Positions 1 through 6,701 are shown, counted from the stretch's first letter. The stretch is 15,842 bases of DNA from an uncultured Frankiales bacterium (GCA_946479905.1 CAMLIA010000094.1:1-15842), one strand, 5' to 3'. The notes: generated by a model not told the origin, from the sequence alone. Translations and numbers: made by a program.

Positions 1-321
<321 letters not shown>

Positions 322-447
322 CAAACTGCTACTTCTTCGGGCAACCGAACGAATACACGCGTCCACTGTGCGGTTCCCGAGATACGGTCGGGAATCGAGG
401 TTCCCACCCCCGCCACGGGGTGCGGACCACCGATATATCTCCATAGA
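322..447 (+). other. 23S-5S internal transcribed spacer with two hairpins
   Basis: About 126 nucleotides separate the 23S and 5S genes. No tRNA or ORF is visible here. Two clear hairpins are present: TTCCCGA (374-380) pairs with TCGGGAA (388-394), and CACCCC (406-411) pairs with GGGGTG (417-422). Such stems are typical of processing regions in rRNA precursors, but I see no direct proof of an RNase site. The AT-richer stretch near 430-447 immediately precedes 5S. Confidence 0.7.
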
Positions 448-565
448 GTTACGGCGGCCATGGCGAGAGGGAAACGCCCGGTCACATTCCGAACCCGGAA
501 GCTAAGCCTTTCAGCGCCGATGGTACTGCCCTGGAGACGGGGTGGGAGAGTAGGACGCCGCCGGA
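448..565 (+). rRNA. rrf: 5S ribosomal RNA
   Basis: A complete 5S rRNA of about 118 nucleotides. Its 5' strand ACGGCGGC (451-458) pairs with GCCGCCG near 556-563 to close helix I. The conserved interior CATTCCGAACCCGGAAGCTA (485-504) and the TGGGAGAGTAGGACG segment (543-557) are diagnostic for bacterial 5S. It follows the 23S by a short spacer and precedes a strong terminator. The ends are placed from the terminal helix and could shift by one or two bases. Confidence 0.96.
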
Positions 566-575
566 CATCTTCTTC

Positions 576-615
576 AAGGAGGGCCAACCACTCGTGGTTG
601 GCCCTCCTTGCTTTT
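576..615 (+). terminator. Intrinsic terminator of the rrn operon
   Basis: A perfect 15-bp stem: 576-590 (AAGGAGGGCCAACCA) pairs with 595-609, around a CTCG loop at 591-594. It is followed by a T-rich run GCTTTT (610-615). This is a textbook rho-independent terminator and one of the strongest hairpins in the window. It ends only 17 bases before the ATG of the next gene, leaving no room for a separate promoter after it. Confidence 0.93.
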
Positions 616-632
616 GCCCCCCAGGAGCCCCC

Positions 633-1718
633 ATGACGCAGCCCGAGCCCCCCGACCCGCAGCCCGGCGCCCGGCGGCCGAGCAGGGGCCCGTCCTCGGG
701 ACGCCCCGCCCCGCGCTCCCGCGGCGGCCAGCCCAGTGGCCGTCCCGCAACGGGTGGCGGGCGCAGTACCGGCGCCAGGGGCGGCGGCACCAGCAGGGGC
801 GACCGGGAGGCCCAGGCGGCCCGTCGCGCCGAGATCGAGCAGCGCCCCTACCCCCCGCGCCGCGCGCCGCGGCGGCAGCAGGCCAGGGTGGCGCTGCCGG
901 ACGACGTCGACCCGCGCGAGCTCGATGGCGACTCCCGCAAGCAGCTCACCTCGCTGTCGAAGGAGACCGCGGACCTCGTCGCCCGCCACCTGGTCATGGC
1001 CGGGCGGCTCATCGACGACGACCCCACCCAGGCGCTCGCGCACGCCCGCGCCGCCCGCGCGCTGGGCGGCCGGGTGGGCGTCGTCCGGGAGGCGAACGGT
1101 CTGGTGGCCTACGCCGCGGGCGAGTGGGCTGAGGCGTTGAGCGAGCTGCGCACCGCCCGCCGGATCACCGGCGACCCCGACCACCTGCCCGTGATGGCCG
1201 ACTGCGAACGGGCGCTGGGTCGACCGGACCGGGCGCTCGTCATGGCCGAGGACCCTCAGGTGCCCCGGCTGCCGCCGGCGGCGCGCGTCGAGATGATGAT
1301 CGTCGCCTCCGGAGCCCGACGGGACATGGGGCAGCCCGAGGCCGCTGCCGTCGCGCTCGACGTGGCTGCGCTGGAGGGTCCGGTACGACCGTGGACGGCG
1401 CGGCTGCGCTACGCCTACGCCGACGCGCTGCTGGAGTGCGGCCGCGAGGACGAGGCGCGGTCGTGGTTCGCCCGCGCCGCTGAGGTCGACGAGCTCGGGG
1501 AGACCGACGCCGAGGACCGCGTCCTCGAGCTCGACGGGATCGTGTTCGAGGACCTCGAGGACGACCTCGACGACACGACCGCCGACACGACCGCCGACGG
1601 GCCGGTCGACGCCTCCAGCCATGTCGACAAGTCGGCAACGGAGGCATCGTCGCAGGTCAGCGAGGGTGCGGAGCCGACTGCGGGGTCCGACGACGGCGAG
1701 CTGCGGCTGTTCGACTGA
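633..1718 (+). CDS. TPR-repeat protein with basic N-terminus and acidic tail
   Basis: A 361-residue protein. The ATG at 633 is chosen because AGGAG (623-627) sits five bases upstream; the in-frame GTG at 594 lies inside the rrn terminator hairpin and is rejected. Three zones are visible. Residues 1 to ~85 are Pro/Arg/Gly-rich and probably disordered. Residues ~95-295 are alpha-helical with degenerate TPR-like units (for example the A-x-A-x-A-A-x-A-L segments and the G-x-W-x-x-A-L-x-E-L unit). The remaining ~70 residues are strongly acidic and end in D-D-G-E-L-R-L-F-D. TPR folds usually scaffold protein contacts; the partner and function are unknown. No membrane segment or signal peptide is seen. 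Its nearest downstream neighbour is ssb. The gene call itself is secure; the function is not. Confidence 0.85.
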   Translation: MTQPEPPDPQPGARRPSRGPSSGRPAPRSRGGQPSGRPATGGGRSTGARGGGTSRGDREAQAARRAEIEQRPYPPRRAPRRQQARVALPDDVDPRELDGDSRKQLTSLSKETADLVARHLVMAGRLIDDDPTQALAHARAARALGGRVGVVREANGLVAYAAGEWAEALSELRTARRITGDPDHLPVMADCERALGRPDRALVMAEDPQVPRLPPAARVEMMIVASGARRDMGQPEAAAVALDVAALEGPVRPWTARLRYAYADALLECGREDEARSWFARAAEVDELGETDAEDRVLELDGIVFEDLEDDLDDTTADTTADGPVDASSHVDKSATEASSQVSEGAEPTAGSDDGELRLFD

Positions 1719-1739
1719 GGCCGCATCCCCAGCTCCTCC

Positions 1740-1788
1740 GCCCGTCCCCAAGCCGCGGCGCCGGACCGCAGGCCGCGCCGGGACGGGC
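1740..1788 (+). other. Large stem-loop between the TPR gene and ssb
   Basis: GCCCGTCCC (1740-1748) is perfectly complementary to GGGACGGGC (1780-1788). Inside the 31-base loop, GCGGC (1754-1758) can pair with GCCGC (1772-1776), so the element is a compound hairpin. It lies in the ~100-base gap between the TPR stop and the ssb start. There is no T-tract, so it may be a GC-rich actinobacterial terminator, an attenuator or an mRNA processing structure. I cannot choose between these. Confidence 0.5.
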
Positions 1789-1818
1789 CAGGGTGGGCTC
1801 CTGACACGAGGAGGAGCG

Positions 1819-2160
1819 GTGGAGCATCTGAACGAGGTCCTGCTGGTCGGCCGGGTGGCCGCACCGGCGACGGACGTGGACCTGCCGAGCGGCGACCGGC
1901 TGACCAGCTTCCGGCTGGTCGTGGAGCGCGGACCGAGCCGCCGGCCCGTCCCGGAGGGCAAGCGCGCCGCGACCGTCGACACCTTCGACTGCGTCGCCTG
2001 GAGCGCGGGCCTGCAGCGGACGGCGCAGGGCTGGCAGGTCGGCGACGTCGTCGAGGTCCGGGGCGCTGCCCGCCGGCGGTTCTTCCGTGCGGGCGCGGCC
2101 GTGCAGTCCCGCTTCGAGATCGAGGTCGTGAAGGCCAAGCGGGTCCGCAAGGCCGCCTGA
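1819..2160 (+). CDS. ssb: Single-stranded DNA-binding protein, short paralogue
   Basis: A 113-residue OB-fold protein that would bind single-stranded DNA in replication, recombination or repair. It opens with the family pattern N-E-V-L-L-V-G-R-V-A followed by a strand with T-S-F-R-L-V-V, and the central F-D-C-V-A-W segment is the SSB signature. The GTG at 1819 is preceded by a strong ribosome-binding site GAGGAGGAG (1808-1816); the longer upstream reading lacks homology. The protein stops right after the OB fold with a basic K-A-K-R-V-R-K-A-A end. It thus lacks the flexible linker and acidic C-terminal tip that canonical SSB uses to recruit partners. It is most likely a secondary SSB, not the essential one, which in actinobacteria is usually encoded beside rpsF/rpsR. 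Confidence 0.85.
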   Translation: MEHLNEVLLVGRVAAPATDVDLPSGDRLTSFRLVVERGPSRRPVPEGKRAATVDTFDCVAWSAGLQRTAQGWQVGDVVEVRGAARRRFFRAGAAVQSRFEIEVVKAKRVRKAA

Positions 2161-2162
2161 GC

Positions 2163-3440
2163 TCACGCGTCCCGGTGGTCCCGGAGCACCAGCCCGGTGC
2201 GGGGCTTCGGCGTGAACAGCGTGGACTTGCGCGGCATCCGCTCACCCCCGGCGGCCACCGACGTCACCGCGTCGACGGGAGTCGGGTTCAGCAGCACCGC
2301 CGTCCCGCCGCGCGCCGCGGCCGCGGCGACGGCCGCCGCCACGTCGTGCTCGTACCGGACGGTGTCGACGTCGTCCACCAGCCCCCACACGTCGGCGACC
2401 AGGTACGCGTGCAGCACCGAGACGTCGAGCTCGCGCCACGCCGCGGACCGCTCGGCGGGCATGGCGGCGGCCATCCGCTCGGGGTCGGGGTCGGTGATCA
2501 GCCGCAGCGTCCCGCCGTCGCCGGAGACCAGCAGGAAGGCGTGCCGGCCGGCCGAAGCCAGCGCAGCGAGCGCTGCCTGCAGGTCGTCGCCGTCCAGGTC
2601 GTGCACGGTGGCGCTCCCGACGGTGCGGCGCGCCAGCTCGAACGCCTCGACGTGCGGGACGACCCGGTGGATCGGGTGCACCTCAGGACCGAACGCGGTC
2701 GAGTCGACGAGGAAGGTGAGCCCGCGGTCCCAGGGGCCCTCGCCCCGGCCGGCCTCCCAGGCCGCGGCCTGGCGCTGCAGGTAGGTCGCGTAGCGGTGGT
2801 GCCCGTCGGCGATCACCGCGGTGCGGCCCCTCAGGTCCGCGGCCACAGCGGCGAGCACCGTCGGGTCGGACACCGCCCACAGCCGGTGCCGCAGCCCGTC
2901 GGGCAGCTCGACGTCGACCACCGGCGCGCCCGGGGGAGCGGCGACCAGGTCCGAGGCGGGTCCACCACCGGCGTACAGCAGGAAGATCGGCTCGAGGTCC
3001 GCGTCCACCGCCGTGTACAGAGCGAGCCGGTCGGACACCGTCCCCGACATGGTGTTCTCGTGCGGCAGCACGACCCCGTCCTCCGGCGGGCTGAGCGCCA
3101 GCGCGCCGAGCAGCCCGCGCTGGGTGTGCGAGGACGAGGCCTGCTCGTAGACGTACAGCGCCTCCTCCGGATCCGGACGAAGCACCCCTTCCGAGCGCCA
3201 CCGCTCGAGCGTGGTTGCGGCGCGCAGGTAACGATCCCCCTCAGATCGCTCGTCACGTGGGAGGATCAGCCGTACGACGTTGTTGTCGCTCGCCTGCTCG
3301 AGCGCCGCGGCGCCGGCGGCGTCGATCACGTCGTACGGCGGCGAGGTGACCGTGCGGAGGTCGACGTCGGCGGAGTACCTCAGCGCCCGGAACGGTGACA
3401 GCACCAGGCCGTCAGGACGCGGAGGCAGGTTTCGTGACAT
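2163..3440 (-). CDS. DUF1015 family protein
   Basis: A 425-residue soluble protein of the DUF1015 family, whose biochemical role is not established. Family hallmarks are the N-terminal P-F-R-A-L-R-Y and S-P-P-Y-D-V-I segments (residues ~16-39), the H-E-N-T motif near residue 127, and A-D-G-H-H-R-Y-A-T near residue 211-219, which looks like a catalytic or metal-binding core. Length matches the usual ~400-430 residues. The ATG at 3440 is used; six bases upstream on the minus strand is a TAGCAT -10-like box and there is no ribosome-binding site, so the mRNA may be leaderless. The gene converges on ssb with only two bases between the stop codons, and diverges from the TPR gene at 3545. Identification is good at family level only. 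Confidence 0.88.
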   Translation of the reverse strand: MSRNLPPRPDGLVLSPFRALRYSADVDLRTVTSPPYDVIDAAGAAALEQASDNNVVRLILPRDERSEGDRYLRAATTLERWRSEGVLRPDPEEALYVYEQASSSHTQRGLLGALALSPPEDGVVLPHENTMSGTVSDRLALYTAVDADLEPIFLLYAGGGPASDLVAAPPGAPVVDVELPDGLRHRLWAVSDPTVLAAVAADLRGRTAVIADGHHRYATYLQRQAAAWEAGRGEGPWDRGLTFLVDSTAFGPEVHPIHRVVPHVEAFELARRTVGSATVHDLDGDDLQAALAALASAGRHAFLLVSGDGGTLRLITDPDPERMAAAMPAERSAAWRELDVSVLHAYLVADVWGLVDDVDTVRYEHDVAAAVAAAAARGGTAVLLNPTPVDAVTSVAAGGERMPRKSTLFTPKPRTGLVLRDHRDA

Positions 3441-3446
3441 GGCGGC

Positions 3447-3452
3447 ATGCTA
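3447..3452 (-). promoter_or_regulatory. Probable leaderless -10 element for the DUF1015 gene
   Basis: On the minus strand TAGCAT (plus-strand ATGCTA) fits the actinobacterial TANNNT -10 consensus. Its 3' end is exactly six bases from the ATG at 3440, the spacing expected when transcription starts at the start codon. No ribosome-binding site lies between. No convincing -35 hexamer is seen. Confidence 0.45.
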
Positions 3453-3544
3453 GGTCGGGCAGGGTTCCCGGTACGGCACGGCGTTCGTTGGAGGCACAGG
3501 ACAACCCGCGACAGGGTTCGAAGGCGACCAGGAGAGGAGAGGGC

Positions 3545-4021
3545 GTGTCCGACAGGTACGACCCCCGCTACGACCCCAGGGCCCCCGAAGACGAGAAGCC
3601 CCGGCCGTTCTCGGACCTGCCGCCGCCACCCCCTGACGTCGCTCCACAAGGGGATGCCTACGACTGGTACCTGCGCGGCCTCGAGCTGCTCGAGACCGCC
3701 GACGCCGCGGCCGCGGTCCAGATCCTCAGCCACGTGGTCGAGACCACCCCCGACAGCAGGATGGCCCGGGAGGCCCTCGCCCGCGCCCAGTTCGACCTCG
3801 GGCTGTACGAGGAGGCGCGCGAGAACTTCGCCTGGATCATCAGCGTGAACCCCGCCGACGACTACGCGCAGTTCGGCCTCGGACTGGCGGCCACCAAGCT
3901 GGGCGACCTGCCGAGCGCCGTCGACCACCTGGCGCTCGCGGCCGCCATGCGCCCGGACATCGCCTACTACAGCACCGCGCTGCGGGGCGCGCGGGCCGCG
4001 CTGACCGCCAGCCGCCGGTAG
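3545..4021 (+). CDS. Tetratricopeptide repeat protein (Rv1691-like)
   Basis: A 158-residue protein. A ~40-residue disordered, proline-rich and charged N-terminus is followed by about three TPR units: A-Y-D-W-Y-L-R-G-L-E-L-L from residue ~39, then A-R-E-A-L-A-R-A-Q-F-D-L-G-L-Y-E-E-A, then Y-A-Q-F-G-L-G-L-A-A-T-K-L-G-D. The GTG at 3545 follows a purine-rich ribosome-binding site (GGAGAGGAGAGGG, 3531-3543). Its stop TAG directly abuts the GTG of the HAD phosphatase, so the two form an operon with probable coupled translation. Gene order matches Rv1691-Rv1692 of M. tuberculosis. TPR proteins are scaffolds; the partner is unknown, but the fixed pairing suggests it works with the phosphatase. Confidence 0.88.
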   Translation: MSDRYDPRYDPRAPEDEKPRPFSDLPPPPPDVAPQGDAYDWYLRGLELLETADAAAAVQILSHVVETTPDSRMAREALARAQFDLGLYEEARENFAWIISVNPADDYAQFGLGLAATKLGDLPSAVDHLALAAAMRPDIAYYSTALRGARAALTASRR

Positions 4022-4966
4022 GTGCTGAAGCCCTCACCGGCGCGGCTCTGCGACAGCTACGACGCCGCGCTGCTCGACCTGGACGGCGTGCTCTACCTCG
4101 GGCCCGAACCGGTCCCGCACGCCGCGGCCAGCGTCGCGGCCGCGCGGGCCGCCGGCATGCGCACCGCCTTCGTCACCAACAACGCCTCCCGCCGCCCGGC
4201 CGCCGTCGCGGCGCACCTGAGCGAGCTCGGCATCCCGGCCGAGACGGGTGACGTGGTGACCAGTGGCCAGGCCGCGGTGCGCTGGCTCCAGGCCCGACTC
4301 ACGCCGGGCGATCCCGTGCTCGTGCTCGGCAGCGAGGGGCTGGCCGAGGAGGTCGAGGAGGGCGGGTTCGTCCCCGTCCGGACGGCCGACGGGGTCGCGG
4401 CGGTCGTGCAGGGACTCGAGCCGCGCACCTCGTGGACCGACCTCGCCGAGGCTGCGCTCGCGATCGAGGCCGGCGCCCTGTGGGTCGCAGGCAACACCGA
4501 CGCCACGTACCCGACCCCTCGCGGGCGGGTGCCGGGCAACGGCGCGATGGTGCAGGCCCTCGTCCACGCCACCGGCCGCTCCCCGGTGGTCGTCGGGAAG
4601 CCGGAGCCGGAGCTGCACCGGGCCAGCGTCGAACGGGTGGGCGCGCGCCACCCGCTCGTCGTGGGGGACCGGCTCGACACCGACGTGCTCGGTGCCAACC
4701 GGACCGGGACCGACAGCCTGCTCGTGCTGACGGGGGTGACGCGGTTCGCGGAGCTGCTGGCCGCACCGGAGCAGCTGCGACCGACGTACCTCTCCTCCGA
4801 CCTGCGAGGCCTGGTGACCACCCATCCCGAGGTCGTCGTCGAGGGCAGCACCGCCCGGTGCGGGCAGGCGCGGGCGTGGGTCGACGGCGAGGTGCGGGGC
4901 AGCGACGGCAGCGACGACGCGCTGCGCGCGATGTGCGCGCTGGCGTGGGTCAGATCAGGTTCGTGA
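4022..4966 (+). CDS. HAD-superfamily IIA phosphatase (Rv1692-like)
   Basis: A 314-residue HAD hydrolase. All four motifs are present: motif I D19-L-D21-G-V with the nucleophilic Asp19 and acid/base Asp21, motif II V-T52-N-N-A-S, motif III Lys193 in V-V-G-K-P-E-P, and motif IV G-D216-R-L-D-T-D. The C2-type cap lies between motifs II and III, as in the NagD/phosphoglycolate phosphatase subfamily. The M. tuberculosis homologue in this locus, Rv1692, is known as a D-glycerol-3-phosphate phosphatase acting in glycerophospholipid recycling; the same substrate is inferred here. A C-terminal extension of ~60 residues follows the HAD core. The GTG start touches the TPR stop (TAGGTG). The 3' end overlaps the convergent SCP2 gene by 17 bases. 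Confidence 0.9.
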   Translation: MLKPSPARLCDSYDAALLDLDGVLYLGPEPVPHAAASVAAARAAGMRTAFVTNNASRRPAAVAAHLSELGIPAETGDVVTSGQAAVRWLQARLTPGDPVLVLGSEGLAEEVEEGGFVPVRTADGVAAVVQGLEPRTSWTDLAEAALAIEAGALWVAGNTDATYPTPRGRVPGNGAMVQALVHATGRSPVVVGKPEPELHRASVERVGARHPLVVGDRLDTDVLGANRTGTDSLLVLTGVTRFAELLAAPEQLRPTYLSSDLRGLVTTHPEVVVEGSTARCGQARAWVDGEVRGSDGSDDALRAMCALAWVRSGS

Positions 4967-5288
4967 GGCGCAGCATGTCGAGGGGGCTCGCCTGCACCCG
5001 CACCTTCCCGGTGGCGAAGGCGGTCGGCACCGACTGACGCCCCTCCACGATCGCGATGAGGTCGTCACTCCCCACCGACAGCCGGACCTGCGCCTTGCTG
5101 TCGTCGCCGGTGGTCAGCCCGACGATGCCCTCGTCGGTGAGCCGCGCCGACCAGGTGACGCCCAGGTCGGAGACCCGGCAGGAGATCGTGCGGTCCAGGA
5201 CGTACTTGCGGCGGACGTCCGCCGGGACCCGGGCGAGCATGTCGACCACCGCGCGCAGTGCCTTCTCGCACTCGGACTCACTCGCCAC
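4950..5288 (-). CDS. SCP2 sterol-carrier-like lipid-binding domain protein
   Basis: A 112-residue single-domain protein. Its helix-strand order fits the SCP2 fold: an N-terminal helix, strands around Y-V-L-D-R-T-I-S-C-R-V and V-T-W-S-A-R-L, then D-D-S-K-A-Q-V-R-L-S-V with a following D-D-L-I-A-I-V-E-G motif, and the C-terminal A-F-A-T-G-K-V-R-V-Q-A-S-P-L-D-M-L-R-L. SCP2 proteins bind or transfer lipids or acyl-CoA. The start is GTG at 5288, with a GAGGTG ribosome-binding site at 5298-5293. It is convergent with the HAD gene and divergent from the phasin-like gene, which may suggest a shared lipid or storage-granule role (inference only). Confidence 0.8.
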   Translation of the reverse strand: MASESECEKALRAVVDMLARVPADVRRKYVLDRTISCRVSDLGVTWSARLTDEGIVGLTTGDDSKAQVRLSVGSDDLIAIVEGRQSVPTAFATGKVRVQASPLDMLRLTNLI

Positions 5289-5308
5289 GCCGCACCTCGC
5301 GCACGAGG

Positions 5309-5335
5309 CTGACGGTAGCCGACGCGCGGTAGCGT
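5309..5335 (+). promoter_or_regulatory. Candidate promoter for the phasin-like gene
   Basis: CTGACG (5309-5314) resembles the -35 hexamer and TAGCGT (5330-5335) fits the TANNNT -10. The 15-base spacer is short, so the call is tentative. Transcription would begin near 5342, giving a ~30-base leader with the ribosome-binding site GAGGAGG (5359-5365) five bases before the GTG. On the other strand TACCGT (5317-5312) could serve the SCP2 gene, so the two promoters would overlap. Confidence 0.35.
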
Positions 5336-5370
5336 GCAGAGCGGCAACGGTGCCGTACGAGGAGGACCAC

Positions 5371-5778
5371 GTGAACGACGCGTTGAAGGGCTACCTCGCC
5401 CTCGCGAGCGGCTTGACCGAGGTCACCAGGCAGCGCGCCACGGCCGTCGCGAAGCAGCTCGTCGCCCAGGGCGAGGCCGCGGCGGGTTCCGTCACTGCGG
5501 TGGCCGAGGACCTGATGGCCCAGAGCAAGAGCAACCGCGAGGCCGTGACCGCGCTCGTCAAGTTCGAGGTGGACAAGGCGCTGGGTCGCGTGGGTCTCGC
5601 GACGCAGGAGGAGGTCGGCGAGCTGACCTCCCGGATCCGGCAGCTGGAGAAGGAGCTGCGCGAGGCGCGCAAGACGCCCGCGAAGAAGGCCCCGGCCGCC
5701 AAGGCCCCGGCGAAGAAGGCTCCCGCCAAGAAGGCTCCTGCGGCCAAGGCGCCGGCGAAGAAGGCCGGCCGTGCCTGA
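5371..5778 (+). CDS. Phasin-like protein with histone H1-like Lys/Ala/Pro tail
   Basis: A 135-residue protein. Residues 1 to ~100 are amphipathic alpha-helix with coiled-coil character, ending in I-R-Q-L-E-K-E-L-R-E-A-R, as in phasin/PhaF-type granule-associated proteins. Residues ~103-132 are a tandem of five-residue units of the A-K-K-A-P and A-A-K-A-P type, strongly basic and similar to DNA-binding histone H1-like tails. The GTG at 5371 has an excellent ribosome-binding site (GAGGAGG, 5359-5365). In Pseudomonas PhaF, an analogous phasin plus Lys-rich tail links polyhydroxyalkanoate granules to DNA. Whether this organism makes such granules is unknown; a nucleoid or membrane-linker role is equally possible. 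Its last eight bases overlap the start of the 44-residue ORF. Confidence 0.8.
   Translation: MNDALKGYLALASGLTEVTRQRATAVAKQLVAQGEAAAGSVTAVAEDLMAQSKSNREAVTALVKFEVDKALGRVGLATQEEVGELTSRIRQLEKELREARKTPAKKAPAAKAPAKKAPAKKAPAAKAPAKKAGRA
5677..5766 (+). repeat. Tandem coding repeat, five-residue Lys/Ala/Pro units
   Basis: Thirty codons encode consecutive pentads of A-K-K-A-P or A-A-K-A-P. At DNA level this is a 15-base periodicity of GCGAAGAAGGCYCCS-like units with synonymous variation. Such tracts expand and contract by slippage, so tail length is expected to vary between strains. Confidence 0.85.
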
Positions 5779-5905
5779 GCAGGTGGACCGCGCCCTGGAG
5801 CTGCTCGACGGCCTCGACGAGCGGCCGGTCGGCGAGCACGTCGAGGTGTTCGACCAGGTGCACCGCTCGCTGCAGGACGCGCTGGCCACGCTCGACGAGG
5901 CCTGA
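5771..5905 (+). CDS. Small conserved acidic protein, Rv1693-like
   Basis: A 44-residue ORF that begins with GTG inside the end of the phasin-like gene (8-base overlap) and ends TGA one base before tlyA. The peptide starts M-P-E-Q-V-D-R-A-L-E-L-L-D-G-L-D-E and ends S-L-Q-D-A-L-A-T-L-D-E-A. It is acidic and predicted to be two short helices. M. tuberculosis has a small ORF, Rv1693, in exactly this place before tlyA, which supports a real gene. Function is unknown. Its position, with the stop at 5903-5905 just before the tlyA start, suggests translational coupling to tlyA. No obvious ribosome-binding site of its own is seen, so it may itself depend on coupling to the phasin-like gene. Confidence 0.75.
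   Translation: MPEQVDRALELLDGLDERPVGEHVEVFDQVHRSLQDALATLDEA
5897..5900 (+). promoter_or_regulatory. Ribosome-binding site supporting a CTG start for tlyA
   Basis: GAGG (5897-5900) lies six bases upstream of CTG at 5907. It is inside the last codons of the 44-residue ORF. It decides the start because no ATG, GTG or TTG is available in frame at the expected position. Confidence 0.5.
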
Positions 5906-5906
5906 G

Positions 5907-6701
5907 CTGGCTCGTCGGGCCCGGCTCGACGCCGAGCTCGTGCGCCGCGGCCTCGCGCGCAGCCGGGAGCACGCCGCCGGGCTCATCGCCGACGGCCGGG
6001 TGCGCGTCGCAGGTGCCGTCGCGACCAAGGCGGCCACCGGCGTGGACCCCGCGACACCCCTCCTGGTCGACGACGCCGCCGCCGAGCAGTGGGTCTCCCG
6101 CGGCGCCCACAAGCTGCTCGGCGCCCTCGAGGCGTTCGGCGTCGACCCGACGGGACGGCGCTGCCTGGACGTCGGGGCCTCCACCGGCGGCTTCACCGAC
6201 GTCCTGCTCCGCCGCGGCGCCGCCCACGTCGTCGCGGTCGACGTCGGGTACGGCCTGCTCGCCTGGTCGCTGCGCACCGACGACCGGGTGACCGTGGTCG
6301 AGCGGGTGAACGCCCGCCACCTGGAGCCCGAGCAGGTCGGTGACCCGGTCTCCCTGGTCGTCGCGGACCTGTCGTTCATCCCGCTGGGGCTGGTCCTGCC
6401 CGCCATGGTCCGGTGCGCGACCGAGGACGCGGACCTGCTGCCGATGGTCAAGCCGCAGTTCGAGGTGGGCAAGGACGCGCTCCCCTCCGGCGGTGTCGTC
6501 CGCGACCCTGCCGCCCGGGCAGAGGCGGTACGAGGAGTGGCCTCCGTCGCGGCCGGCCTCGGCCTCGGGGTGCTGGGCGTCACCGCCAGCCCGCTGCCCG
6601 GCCCCGCCGGCAACGTGGAGTACTTCCTCCACCTGCGGCGCGGGGCGCCGCCGCTGGACGACGCCGACCTGCTGCGTGCTGTCGCCGAGGGCCCGCAGTG
6701 A
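5907..6701 (+). CDS. tlyA: TlyA: 16S/23S rRNA (cytidine-2'-O)-methyltransferase
   Basis: A 264-residue enzyme (M. tuberculosis 268) that 2'-O-methylates a cytidine in 16S and in 23S rRNA; its loss gives capreomycin resistance in mycobacteria. An N-terminal S4 RNA-binding domain (residues ~7-58) precedes a FtsJ-like SAM-dependent domain with L-D-V-G-A-S-T-G-G-F. The catalytic K-D-K-E tetrad falls at Lys69, Asp154, Lys182 and Glu238 when counting from the CTG at 5907, identical to the numbering in the M. tuberculosis protein. That protein begins M-A-R-R-A-R; here the codons read CTG-A-R-R-A-R. No ATG/GTG/TTG lies in frame upstream nearby; the next choice, GTG 5940, would remove conserved residues. 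The interdomain linker reads E60-Q-W-V instead of the usual R-x-W-V. It follows the 44-residue ORF and precedes NAD kinase by 13 bases. Confidence 0.92.
   Translation: MARRARLDAELVRRGLARSREHAAGLIADGRVRVAGAVATKAATGVDPATPLLVDDAAAEQWVSRGAHKLLGALEAFGVDPTGRRCLDVGASTGGFTDVLLRRGAAHVVAVDVGYGLLAWSLRTDDRVTVVERVNARHLEPEQVGDPVSLVVADLSFIPLGLVLPAMVRCATEDADLLPMVKPQFEVGKDALPSGGVVRDPAARAEAVRGVASVAAGLGLGVLGVTASPLPGPAGNVEYFLHLRRGAPPLDDADLLRAVAEGPQ

Noticed and set aside
594..632. Earlier GTG start for the first TPR gene
   Set aside because: It lies inside the terminator stem and has no ribosome-binding site; ATG 633 has one.
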